Assembly: GCA_039190275.1 (NCBI GenBank)
Contig: JBCCYF010000010.1
Coordinates: 1 to 63,224 of the forward strand
DNA: 63,224 bases
Origin: Halovulum sp039190275
GTDB lineage: Bacteria; Pseudomonadota; Alphaproteobacteria; Rhodobacterales; Rhodobacteraceae
Reading direction: 5' to 3'
A model generated the notes under the pieces. It saw only the letters and a list, made by a program, of their open reading frames with translations. It was not told the origin of the DNA and ran no database searches. Both the position numbers and the translations under genes were made by a program. How positions within the stretch are numbered: position 1 is the first letter of the stretch; each line of letters opens with the position of its first letter. Positions 1-8,756 of this stretch are shown in pieces.

Positions 1-1
1 C

Positions 2-601
2 CCGGGTCTTGTGACCAACGCCCAGCAGGCCATCCGCGACGGCCTGTCCGCTGCAATTGAGACGGCATGCAAGTACTGGCGTCTTAACCTGATCCTTCTG
101 CTGCTGATCGGGATTTTTGCTCAGTTGCTCGCCATTTTGCCGGACTGGCTGTTCTTCGTGATCCTCGGCAGTATGGTCAGCACGGTCGGCGTCCTGCAAC
201 TCATCGGCTGGCGGCCGCGGTTTTCGGAGGCGCAGGTGATCCGTGCCGAAACGCTCACCGGATTTATAGCGGCGGTCTTCGGCGGGCTTGCAGGGGTCTG
301 GGGGCCGCCTATCTTGCTCTATCTGCTGGCACGCAATACCCCCAAGGCCGAGCAGATACGCGCGCAGGGCATAGCATTCCTGATCGGATGCAGTGTTCTT
401 CTTCTGGCCCATATCCGATCGGGCATTCTTGACAGTGCAACGTTACCCTTTTCAGCCTGGCTCGCGGTACCTGCGGTGCTGGGCATGTTGATCGGAATGC
501 GGGTACAGGATCGGCTCAATCAGGAGCGATTTCGCACGGCAACACTGATCGTACTGGTGATTGCCGGGCTCAACCTGCTTCGACGTGGGCTGTTTGGCTG
601 A
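2..601 (+). CDS. TauE/SafE-family membrane exporter, 5' truncated by window edge
   Basis: This is the C-terminal part of a TauE/SafE (DUF81) permease, a family of small inner-membrane carriers linked to export of sulfite, sulfoacetate or other organic anions. The frame is open from base 2 (codons reading PGLVTNAQQA), so the GTG at 11 is probably internal and the true start lies before the window. About five hydrophobic segments are visible, and the second family repeat is recognisable in GGLAGVWGPPILLYLL near residue 100. Family members are usually about 250 residues, so roughly 50 are missing. The substrate cannot be told. It ends 12 bases before the convergent gamma-glutamyltransferase gene. 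Confidence 0.8.
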   Translation, partial: PGLVTNAQQAIRDGLSAAIETACKYWRLNLILLLLIGIFAQLLAILPDWLFFVILGSMVSTVGVLQLIGWRPRFSEAQVIRAETLTGFIAAVFGGLAGVWGPPILLYLLARNTPKAEQIRAQGIAFLIGCSVLLLAHIRSGILDSATLPFSAWLAVPAVLGMLIGMRVQDRLNQERFRTATLIVLVIAGLNLLRRGLFG

Positions 602-613
602 CGTCGCCAGCGG

Positions 614-2110
614 TCAGCCCGTCGCAGCCATACCGCCACGCCGCGCATCCGCGGCGGCGCTCACGGCACCCTCGGCGGCGCGCTGTGCGATATGGACACC
701 GCCAAAGTAAAAGTTCGGGGCATCCCAGACCACCGCATCGGGCCAACTGTCAATCAGCGCCTCGCGCCGTGCCGCGCCGCCGGTATCCTCGAAACTGAGG
801 CCGCCGCCCTCGACATGCATACGCGGCGCGTCGACGGCCTCCTCAGGGTTCCAGCCATGGTCCACCAACCCCAGCAAAACGGTGGTCATGGCCGAGCGGA
901 TCCGGTTCGATCCGCCACTGCCCAGCACCGACAAACCGCCATCCGGATCCCGCACAACCGACGGGCACATCATTGAGGCAAGCCGTCGTCCGGGCACCCA
1001 GGCCGTCGGGCCACCGGGGACAAGATCCTCCTCTCCCAGCATGTTGTTCGGCACGATCCCCGTACCCGGTATCAGCCGCCCGCACCCCTCGCCATTGGAC
1101 AGCGTCAGGGCAGCGCCCATTCCGGCCGCATCGATCACCGAGATATGCGTGGTGCCGCGCACGGCAGCCCTGTGATTGTTCAAAACGTCACGCAACGCTG
1201 CCACCCGTTCGGGCGCAAGCAACCGCGCTGCTGTCTCGGGCTCGGCGTCGAGGGCTTCGCTCTGGCGCAACGCCGCCACTTCAAAGAACGCCCGGGCCAC
1301 CTCCGGCGGGCTCGCGCTTGGGCCGAGCGCCTCAAGCGCCAGGGCAATCTGGACCCCGCCCAGGCTCGGCGGCGGGTTTAACCGGACCTGCCGCCCAGCA
1401 CGTTGCACTGCAAGGGGTCGGCGCCAGACCGGATGCGCCTCGGCCAGATCCCGCGCCGTAAGACCAGTACCCGGCAGGTCCAGAAGACCCTGGGCCACCT
1501 CCCCTTCGGTGACAAAGCGCAGACCCTCGCTGGCCATCACCTCCAGAACATCTGCCAGCCCGGGGTTCGCGGCACGGTCTCCAGCCAAGGGTGCCACGCC
1601 GCCCGGGGCAAATATGTCCGACACCGCCGCATCGGCGGCCAGTATCGGCATGACCAGTTCCGCCACACGCGCCTGCGCCGCAACAACCTCGAACCCGGTG
1701 CGCCCATGGGCAACCGCCGGTGCCACAAGATCGCTCCACCGCAGGCGGCCGTAGCGCCTCTGGGCCGCATAGAGCGCCGGCATCAGGCAAGGCGCCGCAA
1801 CCGTGCCGGCACCGATGTGAAAGTCCTGCAGTGCGGTCCCGAAATCCACGGTGATCGTGGCGAGGTCCAAATCCCCTTCGGTAACCCGCCCCGCCGGGGT
1901 TTGGACAAACCCGTCCAGAAGCACCGGCTCTTCGTTCACCGGAGCGACCATCAAGAATCCGCCACCCAATGGTTGTGCAAGGACCGGCTCAACCACAAAT
2001 GCCGTGCAGGCCGCGGCGATACAGGCATCTACAGCGGTCCCTCCGTCGCGCAACACCACCTCGGCTGTCTCCGTCGTCAACGGATGACCTGTCGCTACTG
2101 CAAACCCCAT
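614..2110 (-). CDS. ggt: Gamma-glutamyltransferase family protein
   Basis: This enzyme of the N-terminal nucleophile hydrolase class would transfer or hydrolyse gamma-glutamyl groups, for example of glutathione. The autocleavage site and catalytic Thr are visible as GTTHISVID around residue 345, followed by the small-subunit motifs LSNGEG and GSGGSN. At 498 residues it is shorter than the roughly 580 of E. coli Ggt and has no signal peptide, so a cytoplasmic location is likely. The frame is open to 2185, but the ATG at 2110 begins MGFAVATGHP, the usual N-terminus of the family, and the extra 25 residues are low-complexity Gly/Arg. It may act on a gamma-glutamyl compound other than glutathione, as many paralogues do. 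Confidence 0.88.
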   Translation of the reverse strand: MGFAVATGHPLTTETAEVVLRDGGTAVDACIAAACTAFVVEPVLAQPLGGGFLMVAPVNEEPVLLDGFVQTPAGRVTEGDLDLATITVDFGTALQDFHIGAGTVAAPCLMPALYAAQRRYGRLRWSDLVAPAVAHGRTGFEVVAAQARVAELVMPILAADAAVSDIFAPGGVAPLAGDRAANPGLADVLEVMASEGLRFVTEGEVAQGLLDLPGTGLTARDLAEAHPVWRRPLAVQRAGRQVRLNPPPSLGGVQIALALEALGPSASPPEVARAFFEVAALRQSEALDAEPETAARLLAPERVAALRDVLNNHRAAVRGTTHISVIDAAGMGAALTLSNGEGCGRLIPGTGIVPNNMLGEEDLVPGGPTAWVPGRRLASMMCPSVVRDPDGGLSVLGSGGSNRIRSAMTTVLLGLVDHGWNPEEAVDAPRMHVEGGGLSFEDTGGAARREALIDSWPDAVVWDAPNFYFGGVHIAQRAAEGAVSAAADARRGGMAATG

Positions 2111-2191
2111 TTCGTCCCACCACTGCGATTTCGCCCGCCTCGGGCCCCGGTTCCCACCGGAACCACACCCTGAGTGCGCGGGCAAACAAAT

Positions 2192-2220
2192 AACGCCGTC
2201 CCGACGGTCGGAACGGCGTT
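2192..2220 (-). terminator. Rho-independent terminator of pckA
   Basis: An almost perfect inverted repeat (AACGCCGT-CCGAC against GTCGG-AACGGCGTT) sits between the stop of pckA and the start of ggt. Read on the minus strand it is followed by ATTTGTTT, a T-rich tract, so it should end pckA transcripts before ggt. Confidence 0.75.
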
Positions 2221-2242
2221 GTTGCAGAGTTGTAGGGAGGTG

Positions 2243-3856
2243 TCAGACCGCGCTGCGGAACACCACGGCTTCTTCCATGATATCGGAATCGACAAAGGCT
2301 TCGTACTGCCGGAAGTTCTCTTCGAACATCCGCACCAGACGCGCGGCCTGCCGATCATAGGCGTCCGGCTTGTCCCAGGTCCGTCGCGGGTCGAGCAACA
2401 GGTCCGCAACACCTGGGCAGGAGGTGGGTACGGCAAAGCCAAAGGCATCGTCCATCCGGAAGGTCGCATGGGCCAGCGAGCCGTCGAGCGCCGCGGTCAG
2501 CAAGGCCCGGGTGGCGCGGATCGGCATCCGGCTGCCCACGCCATACGCACCACCGGTCCAGCCGGTGTTCACCAGCCAACAGGTTGCCCCCTGACTTGCG
2601 ATCTTCTCGCGCAGCAGATCACCGTAAACCTCGGGGCGGCGCGGCATGAAGGGCGCGCCGAAGCAGGTGGAAAAAGTTGGCTGAGGTTCGGTCACTCCCT
2701 TTTCCGTCCCTGCGACTTTGGAGGTAAATCCGCTGAGGAAGTGATACATCGCCTGTGCTGGCGTTAATCTGGCGATAGGCGGCAAGACGCCAAAGGCATC
2801 GCAGGTCAGCATGATGATGTTTTTGGGCATGCCGCCACGCGCTGTTTCTGAAGCGTTCGAGATTGCCTCCAGCGGATAGGCGCAACGCATGTTGGCCGTC
2901 AGGCTGTCATCCTTGAAGTCCAGTTCCTTTGTGTAGGGATCATAGACCATATTCTCGATCACCGTGCCGAACCGGTCGGTTGTAGAATAGATTTCCGGCT
3001 CAGCCTCGGGGCTCAGATCGATGGTCTTGGCGTAACACCCGCCCTCGAAGTTGAACGTGCCCTTGTCCGACCAGCCATGCTCGTCGTCGCCGATGAGCAC
3101 CCGCTCGGGGTCTGCGCTCAATGTCGTCTTGCCGGTCCCGCTCAGGCCGAAGAAGATCGCGGTGTCATGCGGATCGCCCTTTGCGTGATTGGCCGAGCAG
3201 TGCATCGGCATCACGCCTTTTTCGGGCAGCAGGTAGTTTAGAAGCGTGAATACGGACTTCTTGTTTTCACCGGCATAGGATGTGCCAGCGATAAGGATGA
3301 GTTTCTTTTCGAACGACATAGCGATCACGGTTTCGGATCGGCAGCCGTGCCGTTCCGGATCCGCCAGAAAGCTCGGGCAGTTCAAAATTGTGTATTCCGC
3401 CAGAAAGTCCTCAAGTTCGGATGCATCGGGCCTGCGCAAGAGATGGCGGATGAACAGGTTGTGCCACGCCAGTTCGGTAATGATCCGGACGTTCAGGCGG
3501 TGCTCTGGATCAGCGCCACCGTACAAGTCCTGAACGAAAAGCTCGCCACCCTGCACATGCGCGAGCATATCGTCATGCAACGTTGCGAAGGCCTCGGGGG
3601 CCATGGGCGCGTTGTTATCCCACCAGATCGACGCCTCGACCGAGGGTTCGCGCACAACAAATTTGTCTTTCGGTGACCGCCCGGTGTGCTTTCCCGTGGT
3701 CACCAGCAGTGTGCCGCCGCGCCCCAACTCGCCTTCTCCGCGGGCAATAGCCGTTTCGACCAATGCCGCTTCCTGCAGGTTGTAATGAACCGTTTCAACA
3801 CCAACTACGCCGGTCGCCTCCAGCGTTAACGCCGGATTCACCTTACCATGTTCCAT
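2243..3856 (-). CDS. pckA: Phosphoenolpyruvate carboxykinase (ATP)
   Basis: PckA converts oxaloacetate and ATP to phosphoenolpyruvate, CO2 and ADP, the first step of gluconeogenesis from TCA intermediates. The 537-residue length is normal for the ATP-dependent family. The kinase-1a P-loop GLSGTGKTTLSAD lies near residue 237 and kinase-2 LIGDDEHGW near 255; TGKHTGRSPKDKF near residue 54 is the conserved N-terminal substrate-site region. It is divergent from chvI. This side-by-side arrangement of pckA with chvIG and hprK is common in alphaproteobacteria, where ChvI and HPr-related signalling affect carbon metabolism. The direct control suggested here is inference. It ends at a good hairpin terminator. 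Confidence 0.97.
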   Translation of the reverse strand: MEHGKVNPALTLEATGVVGVETVHYNLQEAALVETAIARGEGELGRGGTLLVTTGKHTGRSPKDKFVVREPSVEASIWWDNNAPMAPEAFATLHDDMLAHVQGGELFVQDLYGGADPEHRLNVRIITELAWHNLFIRHLLRRPDASELEDFLAEYTILNCPSFLADPERHGCRSETVIAMSFEKKLILIAGTSYAGENKKSVFTLLNYLLPEKGVMPMHCSANHAKGDPHDTAIFFGLSGTGKTTLSADPERVLIGDDEHGWSDKGTFNFEGGCYAKTIDLSPEAEPEIYSTTDRFGTVIENMVYDPYTKELDFKDDSLTANMRCAYPLEAISNASETARGGMPKNIIMLTCDAFGVLPPIARLTPAQAMYHFLSGFTSKVAGTEKGVTEPQPTFSTCFGAPFMPRRPEVYGDLLREKIASQGATCWLVNTGWTGGAYGVGSRMPIRATRALLTAALDGSLAHATFRMDDAFGFAVPTSCPGVADLLLDPRRTWDKPDAYDRQAARLVRMFEENFRQYEAFVDSDIMEEAVVFRSAV

Positions 3857-4158
3857 ATGAAGTTCTTAACCTCTCGCACGTGCGGGCCCGACTCAGGCGT
3901 CGGCGCTCCGTCTCCCCGAAATGTGCCGTATTCCGCCGGAGGGCCAATTCCGACTAGCAGATATTCAACAAATGCCATAAATACGACGGCTATACCTTCT
4001 GGATAACATTATGTCGCCATTTTTCCAGTGGAATTTATGTGGCACACCTGCGGCAGATCGTGGCGATACGGCCACTGCAGGCCAGTTTAACTAGACTGTT
4101 CATTGAATAGTCACGGCCGATTCTCTGTTCGGCCCCACGAAAGAAAAGGGAACGGGTG
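3857..4158. other. Divergent pckA/chvI intergenic region
   Basis: About 300 bases separate two divergent starts and hold no gene. The half nearest chvI is AT-richer than its surroundings, as expected for promoters. The purine stretch AAGAAAAGGGAACGGG just before 4159 serves as ribosome binding site of chvI. I could not place -35/-10 boxes with confidence. Confidence 0.6.
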
Positions 4159-4857
4159 ATGTCTACGAATATCGCGCTTGTGGATGATGATCGAAATATT
4201 TTGACCTCTGTGTCTATGGTTCTGGAAGGGGAAGGTTACGACGTCAAGACATATAATGACGGCGCTGCCGCCCTGACCGCTTTCGAGAAAACAATGCCTG
4301 ATCTGGCCGTGCTTGATGTGAAAATGCCACGCATGGACGGCATGGAACTGCTGCGCCAGTTGCGCACCCGCTCTGATCTTCCGGTGATCTTCCTGACGTC
4401 CAAGGATGAAGAGATTGACGAATTGATCGGCCTCCGCATGGGCGCGGACGATTACGTGCGCAAGCCCTTCTCGCAGCGTTTGCTGGTCGAGCGTATTCGG
4501 GTCATCCTGCGCCGCCGCGAAAACGCGGCCCGCGAATCGTCCGAAGGTGAAACCAAGACGATGAGCCGTGGCAGTCTTACCATGGACCCGTTGCGCCATT
4601 CAGTGGTTTGGAAAGGCCAGCAGATCACTCTGACCGTCACCGAGTTCCTTATCCTTCAGGCCCTTGCACAGCGGCCCGGCTTTGTGAAAAGCCGCGATCA
4701 GCTGCTGGATGTCGCCTATGACGATCAGGTCTATGTAGATGACCGGACGATCGACAGCCACATCAAGCGGATCCGCAAGAAGTTCAAAGTCTACGATGAT
4801 GATTTCTCGTCGATCGAAACTCTCTACGGTATCGGCTACCGGTACAACGAGGCCTAA
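4159..4857 (+). CDS. chvI: Response regulator ChvI (OmpR family)
   Basis: ChvI is the DNA-binding partner of the ChvG sensor, which in alphaproteobacteria responds to acid and envelope or host signals. The receiver domain fills residues 1-120, with acidic pocket LVDDD at 8-12, phospho-acceptor Asp53 in LAVLDVKMPRMDG and the conserved Lys in DDYVRKPF. The winged-helix output domain fills 140-232 (VTEFLILQAL, DDRTIDSHIKRIRKKF). A GTG at 4156 is immediately upstream, but the ATG at 4159 gives the usual MSTNIALVDDD start. ChvG follows four bases after the stop, so the two are co-transcribed and probably translationally coupled. Confidence 0.96.
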   Translation: MSTNIALVDDDRNILTSVSMVLEGEGYDVKTYNDGAAALTAFEKTMPDLAVLDVKMPRMDGMELLRQLRTRSDLPVIFLTSKDEEIDELIGLRMGADDYVRKPFSQRLLVERIRVILRRRENAARESSEGETKTMSRGSLTMDPLRHSVVWKGQQITLTVTEFLILQALAQRPGFVKSRDQLLDVAYDDQVYVDDRTIDSHIKRIRKKFKVYDDDFSSIETLYGIGYRYNEA

Positions 4858-4861
4858 AGCC

Positions 4862-6583
4862 ATGTCCGACCGGGGGCGGTCGCATGCCATGGCCATGCGC
4901 AAACACAAGATTATCCTGACGGATGGGGCGGATACCTCCGATCGTCAGGACGAAACCAGCCAGACCGAAAAGGTCAACGTGCTGGACTGGAAGGGCCGCT
5001 TTGGCCGCCGTTCACCGCTTTCCCGCAAAATCATAACGTTCAATCTTGTTGCCCTTGGGGTTCTGCTGACGGGGGTTCTTTACCTGAACCAGTCAGACGG
5101 CGCGCTTGAGGAGTTGCGGTTGCGCGGGATGATGACGGAGGCCAAACTGGTCTCGAACATCCTTGCACAGGAACTTGAGCCCGGCAGCCTTGAGAACGAC
5201 CCTGCCCCGGCCATGACCGCGCTGAGCACGCTGCAGCGCTCAACCGAATCGCGCATGTTCCTGTTCGACCCCGGTGCCCGCTTGGTCGGCATGTTCACAC
5301 CCAATGGTGGCGCGACCCCGGCCAGCGAGATCATCCGCATCGAACCAGACCGCCCGACCGCCTTTACCGCGATCATGACCGATATATGGGATCGGATCAG
5401 CCGCATATTCCACAAGCGCCGGATCCGGGCGTTTCCTCTTGGGGTGGTCGCCGCCGAACCCCTTGCGGGCCAGGTGCTGGAAACCAGTGGCGTGGTCCAG
5501 GACTCCGGCAGTACCGGCAACGGCGATCAGGTCCTTTCGGTTGGCGTTCCCATCGTCAAAGACGGTGACATCATCGGCGCGCTGGTGCTGATCACCCGGC
5601 CGGGTGATCTTGATGTCATTATCCGATCCGATCGCGAGCGCATCCTGCAGGTCTTTGCCCTCGCCTCGATCATTTCGATCATACTCAGCCTTGTTCTTGC
5701 CAATACCATTGTCGGTCCATTGCGCGACCTGGCCCTGGCGGCGCAGGAGGGTGCAAGCCCGGATTCCGGCAAACTGAACCCCGAGCGGATCAACATGCCC
5801 GACATGACCGCCCGCCCGGATGAAATCGGCTATCTGTCCGGCGCGATGCGGCAGATGACCAAAGCACTTTTCGACCGGATTGAAGCCAACGAAAGCTTCG
5901 CTGCGGATGTGGCGCATGAAATCAAGAACCCGCTGACGAGCCTCCGCTCGGCGGTCGAGACGATGCCTTACGCCAAAAAAGATGACGACCGGCAGCGCCT
6001 TCTGGACGTGATCAAGAACGATGTGGACCGACTGGATCGTCTGGTGACAGATATCTCCAATGCCTCGCGTCTGGACAGCGAGCTGGTGCGGGATCAAATG
6101 GAGATGTTTGACCTGCACTTGCTGCTTCGCAATATCTTGCAGTTCACGTCGGATCCGGCCGAGCGCAAGGGGGCCACCCTGGTCGAGGCCTTTGGACGGG
6201 CACCACTTGAGATCCTTGGACTTGAGGGACGACTGGCTCAGGTGTTCACCAACCTCGTGACCAATGCGATTTCCTTTGCGTCCGAGGGCGACCGCATTCG
6301 GGTTCATACCCGCGCCACCGACAATCACACGGTTCGCATAACGGTCGAGGATGACGGCCCCGGTATCCCGGATGACAATCTGGCGGATGTGTTTAAGCGG
6401 TTCTACTCCGAGCGTCCCAGCGCCGAGGAGTTCGGCAACCATTCCGGACTTGGGCTGGCAATCTCGCGCCAGATCGTCGAGGCGCATAGCGGCACCATAC
6501 ATGCGGAAAACATACGCCCCTATGGCGCTGACCTCAGCACGCCACCCTTGGGTGCGCGTTTCGTGGTGGAATTGCCCGTTTGA
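4862..6583 (+). CDS. chvG: Sensor histidine kinase ChvG
   Basis: ChvG is an inner-membrane sensor kinase that phosphorylates ChvI. Membrane segment 1 is near residues 57-77 (FNLVALGVLLTGVLYL) and segment 2 near 265-290 (VFALASIISIILSLVLANTI), with a periplasmic sensor region of about 190 residues between them. A HAMP linker follows, then the H-box FAADVAHEIKNPLTSL, the N-box NLVTNA, the G1 box DDGPGIP and G2 GLGLAIS. The frame is open far upstream inside chvI; the ATG at 4862 was taken because it follows the chvI stop directly. ATGs at 4889 and 4895 are alternatives. The stop codon overlaps the TTG start of hprK, as in coupled operons. Confidence 0.95.
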   Translation: MSDRGRSHAMAMRKHKIILTDGADTSDRQDETSQTEKVNVLDWKGRFGRRSPLSRKIITFNLVALGVLLTGVLYLNQSDGALEELRLRGMMTEAKLVSNILAQELEPGSLENDPAPAMTALSTLQRSTESRMFLFDPGARLVGMFTPNGGATPASEIIRIEPDRPTAFTAIMTDIWDRISRIFHKRRIRAFPLGVVAAEPLAGQVLETSGVVQDSGSTGNGDQVLSVGVPIVKDGDIIGALVLITRPGDLDVIIRSDRERILQVFALASIISIILSLVLANTIVGPLRDLALAAQEGASPDSGKLNPERINMPDMTARPDEIGYLSGAMRQMTKALFDRIEANESFAADVAHEIKNPLTSLRSAVETMPYAKKDDDRQRLLDVIKNDVDRLDRLVTDISNASRLDSELVRDQMEMFDLHLLLRNILQFTSDPAERKGATLVEAFGRAPLEILGLEGRLAQVFTNLVTNAISFASEGDRIRVHTRATDNHTVRITVEDDGPGIPDDNLADVFKRFYSERPSAEEFGNHSGLGLAISRQIVEAHSGTIHAENIRPYGADLSTPPLGARFVVELPV

Positions 6584-7071
6584 GCACGACACCGGATGGC
6601 CAAGGGCTGATGCACGCCAGCTGTGTGGCAGTCGGCGACAGGGCCGCCCTGATCACGGGCACATCCGGAAGCGGCAAATCCACCCTCGCGTTGCAGTTGA
6701 TCGGCCTTGGCGCGATTCTGGTCACGGACGACCAGGTGCAACTGACACAGCGCGAAGATACGTTGCATGCCAGCCCACCCCCAGACCTGTCCGGTCTGAT
6801 CGAAGTGCGGCATCTGGGATTGCTGCGGCTCAACTACCAGGCCTGGGGTCGTGTGGTGCTTGTGACCGACCTTGAAACCCCGCTTGACGTGCCCCGTTTA
6901 CCGCAGGTGCGAAAAACCTTGATCACGGATGTGTGCTTGCCATTGATACCCGGCAAGAATCATCCAAATTTGGCTCATGTGATCCTGGCATGTCTGCGGT
7001 ACGGACGGCACCCGCTGTTTCTGGACCCGGATCCGCCGGCAAAGAGACAGCAACATGCACCCAAGTCCTGA
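6580..7071 (+). CDS. hprK: Short-form HPr kinase/phosphorylase
   Basis: HprK phosphorylates HPr on its regulatory Ser and can reverse the reaction. The Walker A motif GTSGSGKST begins near residue 27, with VTDDQVQL (Walker B-like) near 49 and the signature region GLIEVRHLGLL near 73. The usual sequence there is EVRG followed by a short hydrophobic, so the His is a small deviation. At 163 residues this is the alphaproteobacterial short form, which lacks the N-terminal domain of the Gram-positive enzyme. The TTG start overlaps the chvG stop (TTGA); the ATG at 6610 is the alternative but would leave a very short N-terminus. It overlaps rapZ by 17 bases. Confidence 0.92.
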   Translation: MSTTPDGQGLMHASCVAVGDRAALITGTSGSGKSTLALQLIGLGAILVTDDQVQLTQREDTLHASPPPDLSGLIEVRHLGLLRLNYQAWGRVVLVTDLETPLDVPRLPQVRKTLITDVCLPLIPGKNHPNLAHVILACLRYGRHPLFLDPDPPAKRQQHAPKS

Positions 7072-7972
7072 GCCGAAAGCCACCCAGCAGGACGTGGCCC
7101 TGATTACCGGTCCCGCCGGCGCCGGTCGATCAACCGCAATAAATGCATTTGAAGACTTGGGTTTCGAAGCTATCGACAATCTGCCGCTACCGCTGCTGTT
7201 GCGTCTTTTATCGGGCGAGGTGCACGAACGCCCCCTGGCAATCGGGGTTGACGCGCGGACCCGGGGGTTCAGCGCCCAAGCGTTGATCAGCGTGCTCGAG
7301 TCGCTGGCCGATGATCCGTCCCTCAACGTGTCGCTGGTCTATGTCGATTGCGACACCGATACGCTGCTTCGTCGGTTTTCGGAAACCCGGCGCCGCCATC
7401 CGCTGGCCTCAAGCACGACGGTTTTGACCGGTATTGAGGAGGAGCGCGCACTTCTGGCGCCCCTCACCGGGCTTGCGGATGTTCTGATCGACACGTCACA
7501 CATGTCTCCACACGACCTGCGCGCCGAGGTCACCCGATGGTTCGGGGACAGCGGACATGACCATCTCAGCGTCTCGGTCCAGTCTTTCTCCTACAAGCGG
7601 GGTAAGCCCCGCAGCGCTGATATGGTGATGGATTGCCGGTTTCTGAAAAATCCGCATTGGCGCCCGGATTTGCGGGCGCTGACGGGACAGGATCCGGCGG
7701 TTGCCGCACATGTGGCAGAAGATCCGCTGTATTCATCTTTTTTTGACAAGACTTTGGACATAATACAGACGCTTCTTCCTGCATATAAAGCGGAAGGGAA
7801 GTCATATTTTACGCTGGCTCTGGGATGTACCGGCGGAAGACACAGATCCGTTTGTGTTGCCGAGTCTTTGGCGATTGCACTTGCGGACAGTGGATGGCCT
7901 GTGTCTATTCGCCATAGGGAGTTGGAGCGTGCAGTGCAACATGACACGCGAAAGGATGCGGTGAACACGTGA
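7055..7972 (+). CDS. rapZ: RapZ-family nucleotide-binding protein
   Basis: RapZ (YvcJ/YhbJ family) has an N-terminal P-loop, GPAGAGRSTA at about residues 19-28, and the conserved C-terminal domain with VQSFSYKRG and LGCTGGRHRSV. In E. coli it targets the small RNA GlmZ to RNase E in amino-sugar control. In alphaproteobacteria the gene is kept next to hprK and PTS genes, and its RNA partner is not established. Its 305 residues are normal for the family. It is embedded in the operon by overlaps with hprK before and the EIIA gene after (GTGA). Confidence 0.94.
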   Translation: MHPSPEPKATQQDVALITGPAGAGRSTAINAFEDLGFEAIDNLPLPLLLRLLSGEVHERPLAIGVDARTRGFSAQALISVLESLADDPSLNVSLVYVDCDTDTLLRRFSETRRRHPLASSTTVLTGIEEERALLAPLTGLADVLIDTSHMSPHDLRAEVTRWFGDSGHDHLSVSVQSFSYKRGKPRSADMVMDCRFLKNPHWRPDLRALTGQDPAVAAHVAEDPLYSSFFDKTLDIIQTLLPAYKAEGKSYFTLALGCTGGRHRSVCVAESLAIALADSGWPVSIRHRELERAVQHDTRKDAVNT

Positions 7973-8382
7973 TCGGTATTGTAATCGTTGCCCACGGGGG
8001 TCTGGCCCGCGAGTATCAGGCCGCGATGGAACACGTTGTTGGCAAACGCCCGGGGATCCGCGCTGTCAGCATTGGCGCAGACGATCTACGCGCCGAAAAA
8101 CAAGCCGAGGTGAATGCCGCGATTGACAGTGTGGACATGGGTGATGGCGTCGTTGTCGTAACAGACATGTTTGGCGGGACACCGTCAAACCTTGCCGTGG
8201 CCGCCTGTGACAACCCGGACCGCAAAGTGCTTTATGGGGTGAACCTTCCCATGCTGGTCAAACTTGCCAAAGCACGGAACAAGCCACTGGATTCCGCAGT
8301 GCAATGTGCGTTGGACGCGGCCCGCAAGTACATCAACTGCGCCGATGGGCTGCGCGTTGGCAAAAGTGCTATCACCGCCTGA
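7969..8382 (+). CDS. PTS EIIA, mannose family
   Basis: This 137-residue protein is a stand-alone IIA domain of the mannose PTS family, with the phosphorylatable His9 in IVIVAHGGLA and the typical VVVVTDMFGGTPSN segment. No sugar permease (IIC/IID) is nearby, so like similar alphaproteobacterial proteins (often called manX or ptsM) it is more likely the end of a regulatory phosphorelay than a transporter part. The GTG start overlaps the rapZ stop, and the stop overlaps the HPr start (TGATG). EI (ptsI) is not in this window. Confidence 0.93.
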   Translation: MIGIVIVAHGGLAREYQAAMEHVVGKRPGIRAVSIGADDLRAEKQAEVNAAIDSVDMGDGVVVVTDMFGGTPSNLAVAACDNPDRKVLYGVNLPMLVKLAKARNKPLDSAVQCALDAARKYINCADGLRVGKSAITA

Positions 8383-8654
8383 TGGTCGCAGACTTCACGT
8401 TATCCATCACCAATGAGCGGGGCCTACATGCCCGTGCCTCGGCCAAATTTGTTGAGGTGGTCGAGGCCCATGACGCGTCCGCCCAGGTCAGCCGTGACGG
8501 GATGTGTGTCTCGGGTGACTCGATCATGGGTCTGCTTATGCTCGCGGCCGCGAATGGAACCAGCATCTCGGTCAGTACATCCGGACCCGAGGCGGATTCA
8601 CTTGCGACAGCCCTGACAACGCTCGTCTCGAACAAGTTCGGCGAGGGGTCATAG
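8382..8654 (+). CDS. ptsH: Phosphocarrier protein HPr
   Basis: HPr relays phosphate from EI to EIIA at His16 (in GLHARASAKFV) and is the target of HprK at a Ser that aligns with Ser47 (SGDSIMGLLML). Both sites are present, so this protein can join the two regulatory inputs. It is 90 residues long, normal for the family. The frame is open to 8304, but the ATG at 8382 overlaps the upstream stop and gives the usual HPr N-terminus. It is the last gene of the chvI-to-ptsH unit. A weak, interrupted hairpin (CCACCGCCA against TGGCGTGG) follows the stop but has no strong T tract. Confidence 0.95.
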   Translation: MVADFTLSITNERGLHARASAKFVEVVEAHDASAQVSRDGMCVSGDSIMGLLMLAAANGTSISVSTSGPEADSLATALTTLVSNKFGEGS

Positions 8655-8756
8655 TTCCACCGCCAATGGCGTGGCGCTTACCGGCTTTTCAGGAACGTGG
8701 TTTCGGCAAGCACTGGCTGATCCCCACCGAGCTGGGCACAGTCACAGACAGCTCTG

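Noticed and set aside
5240..6592. 450-codon open frame on the minus strand
   Set aside because: It lies opposite chvG and has no RBS or domain. Long antisense frames are usual in high-GC genes.
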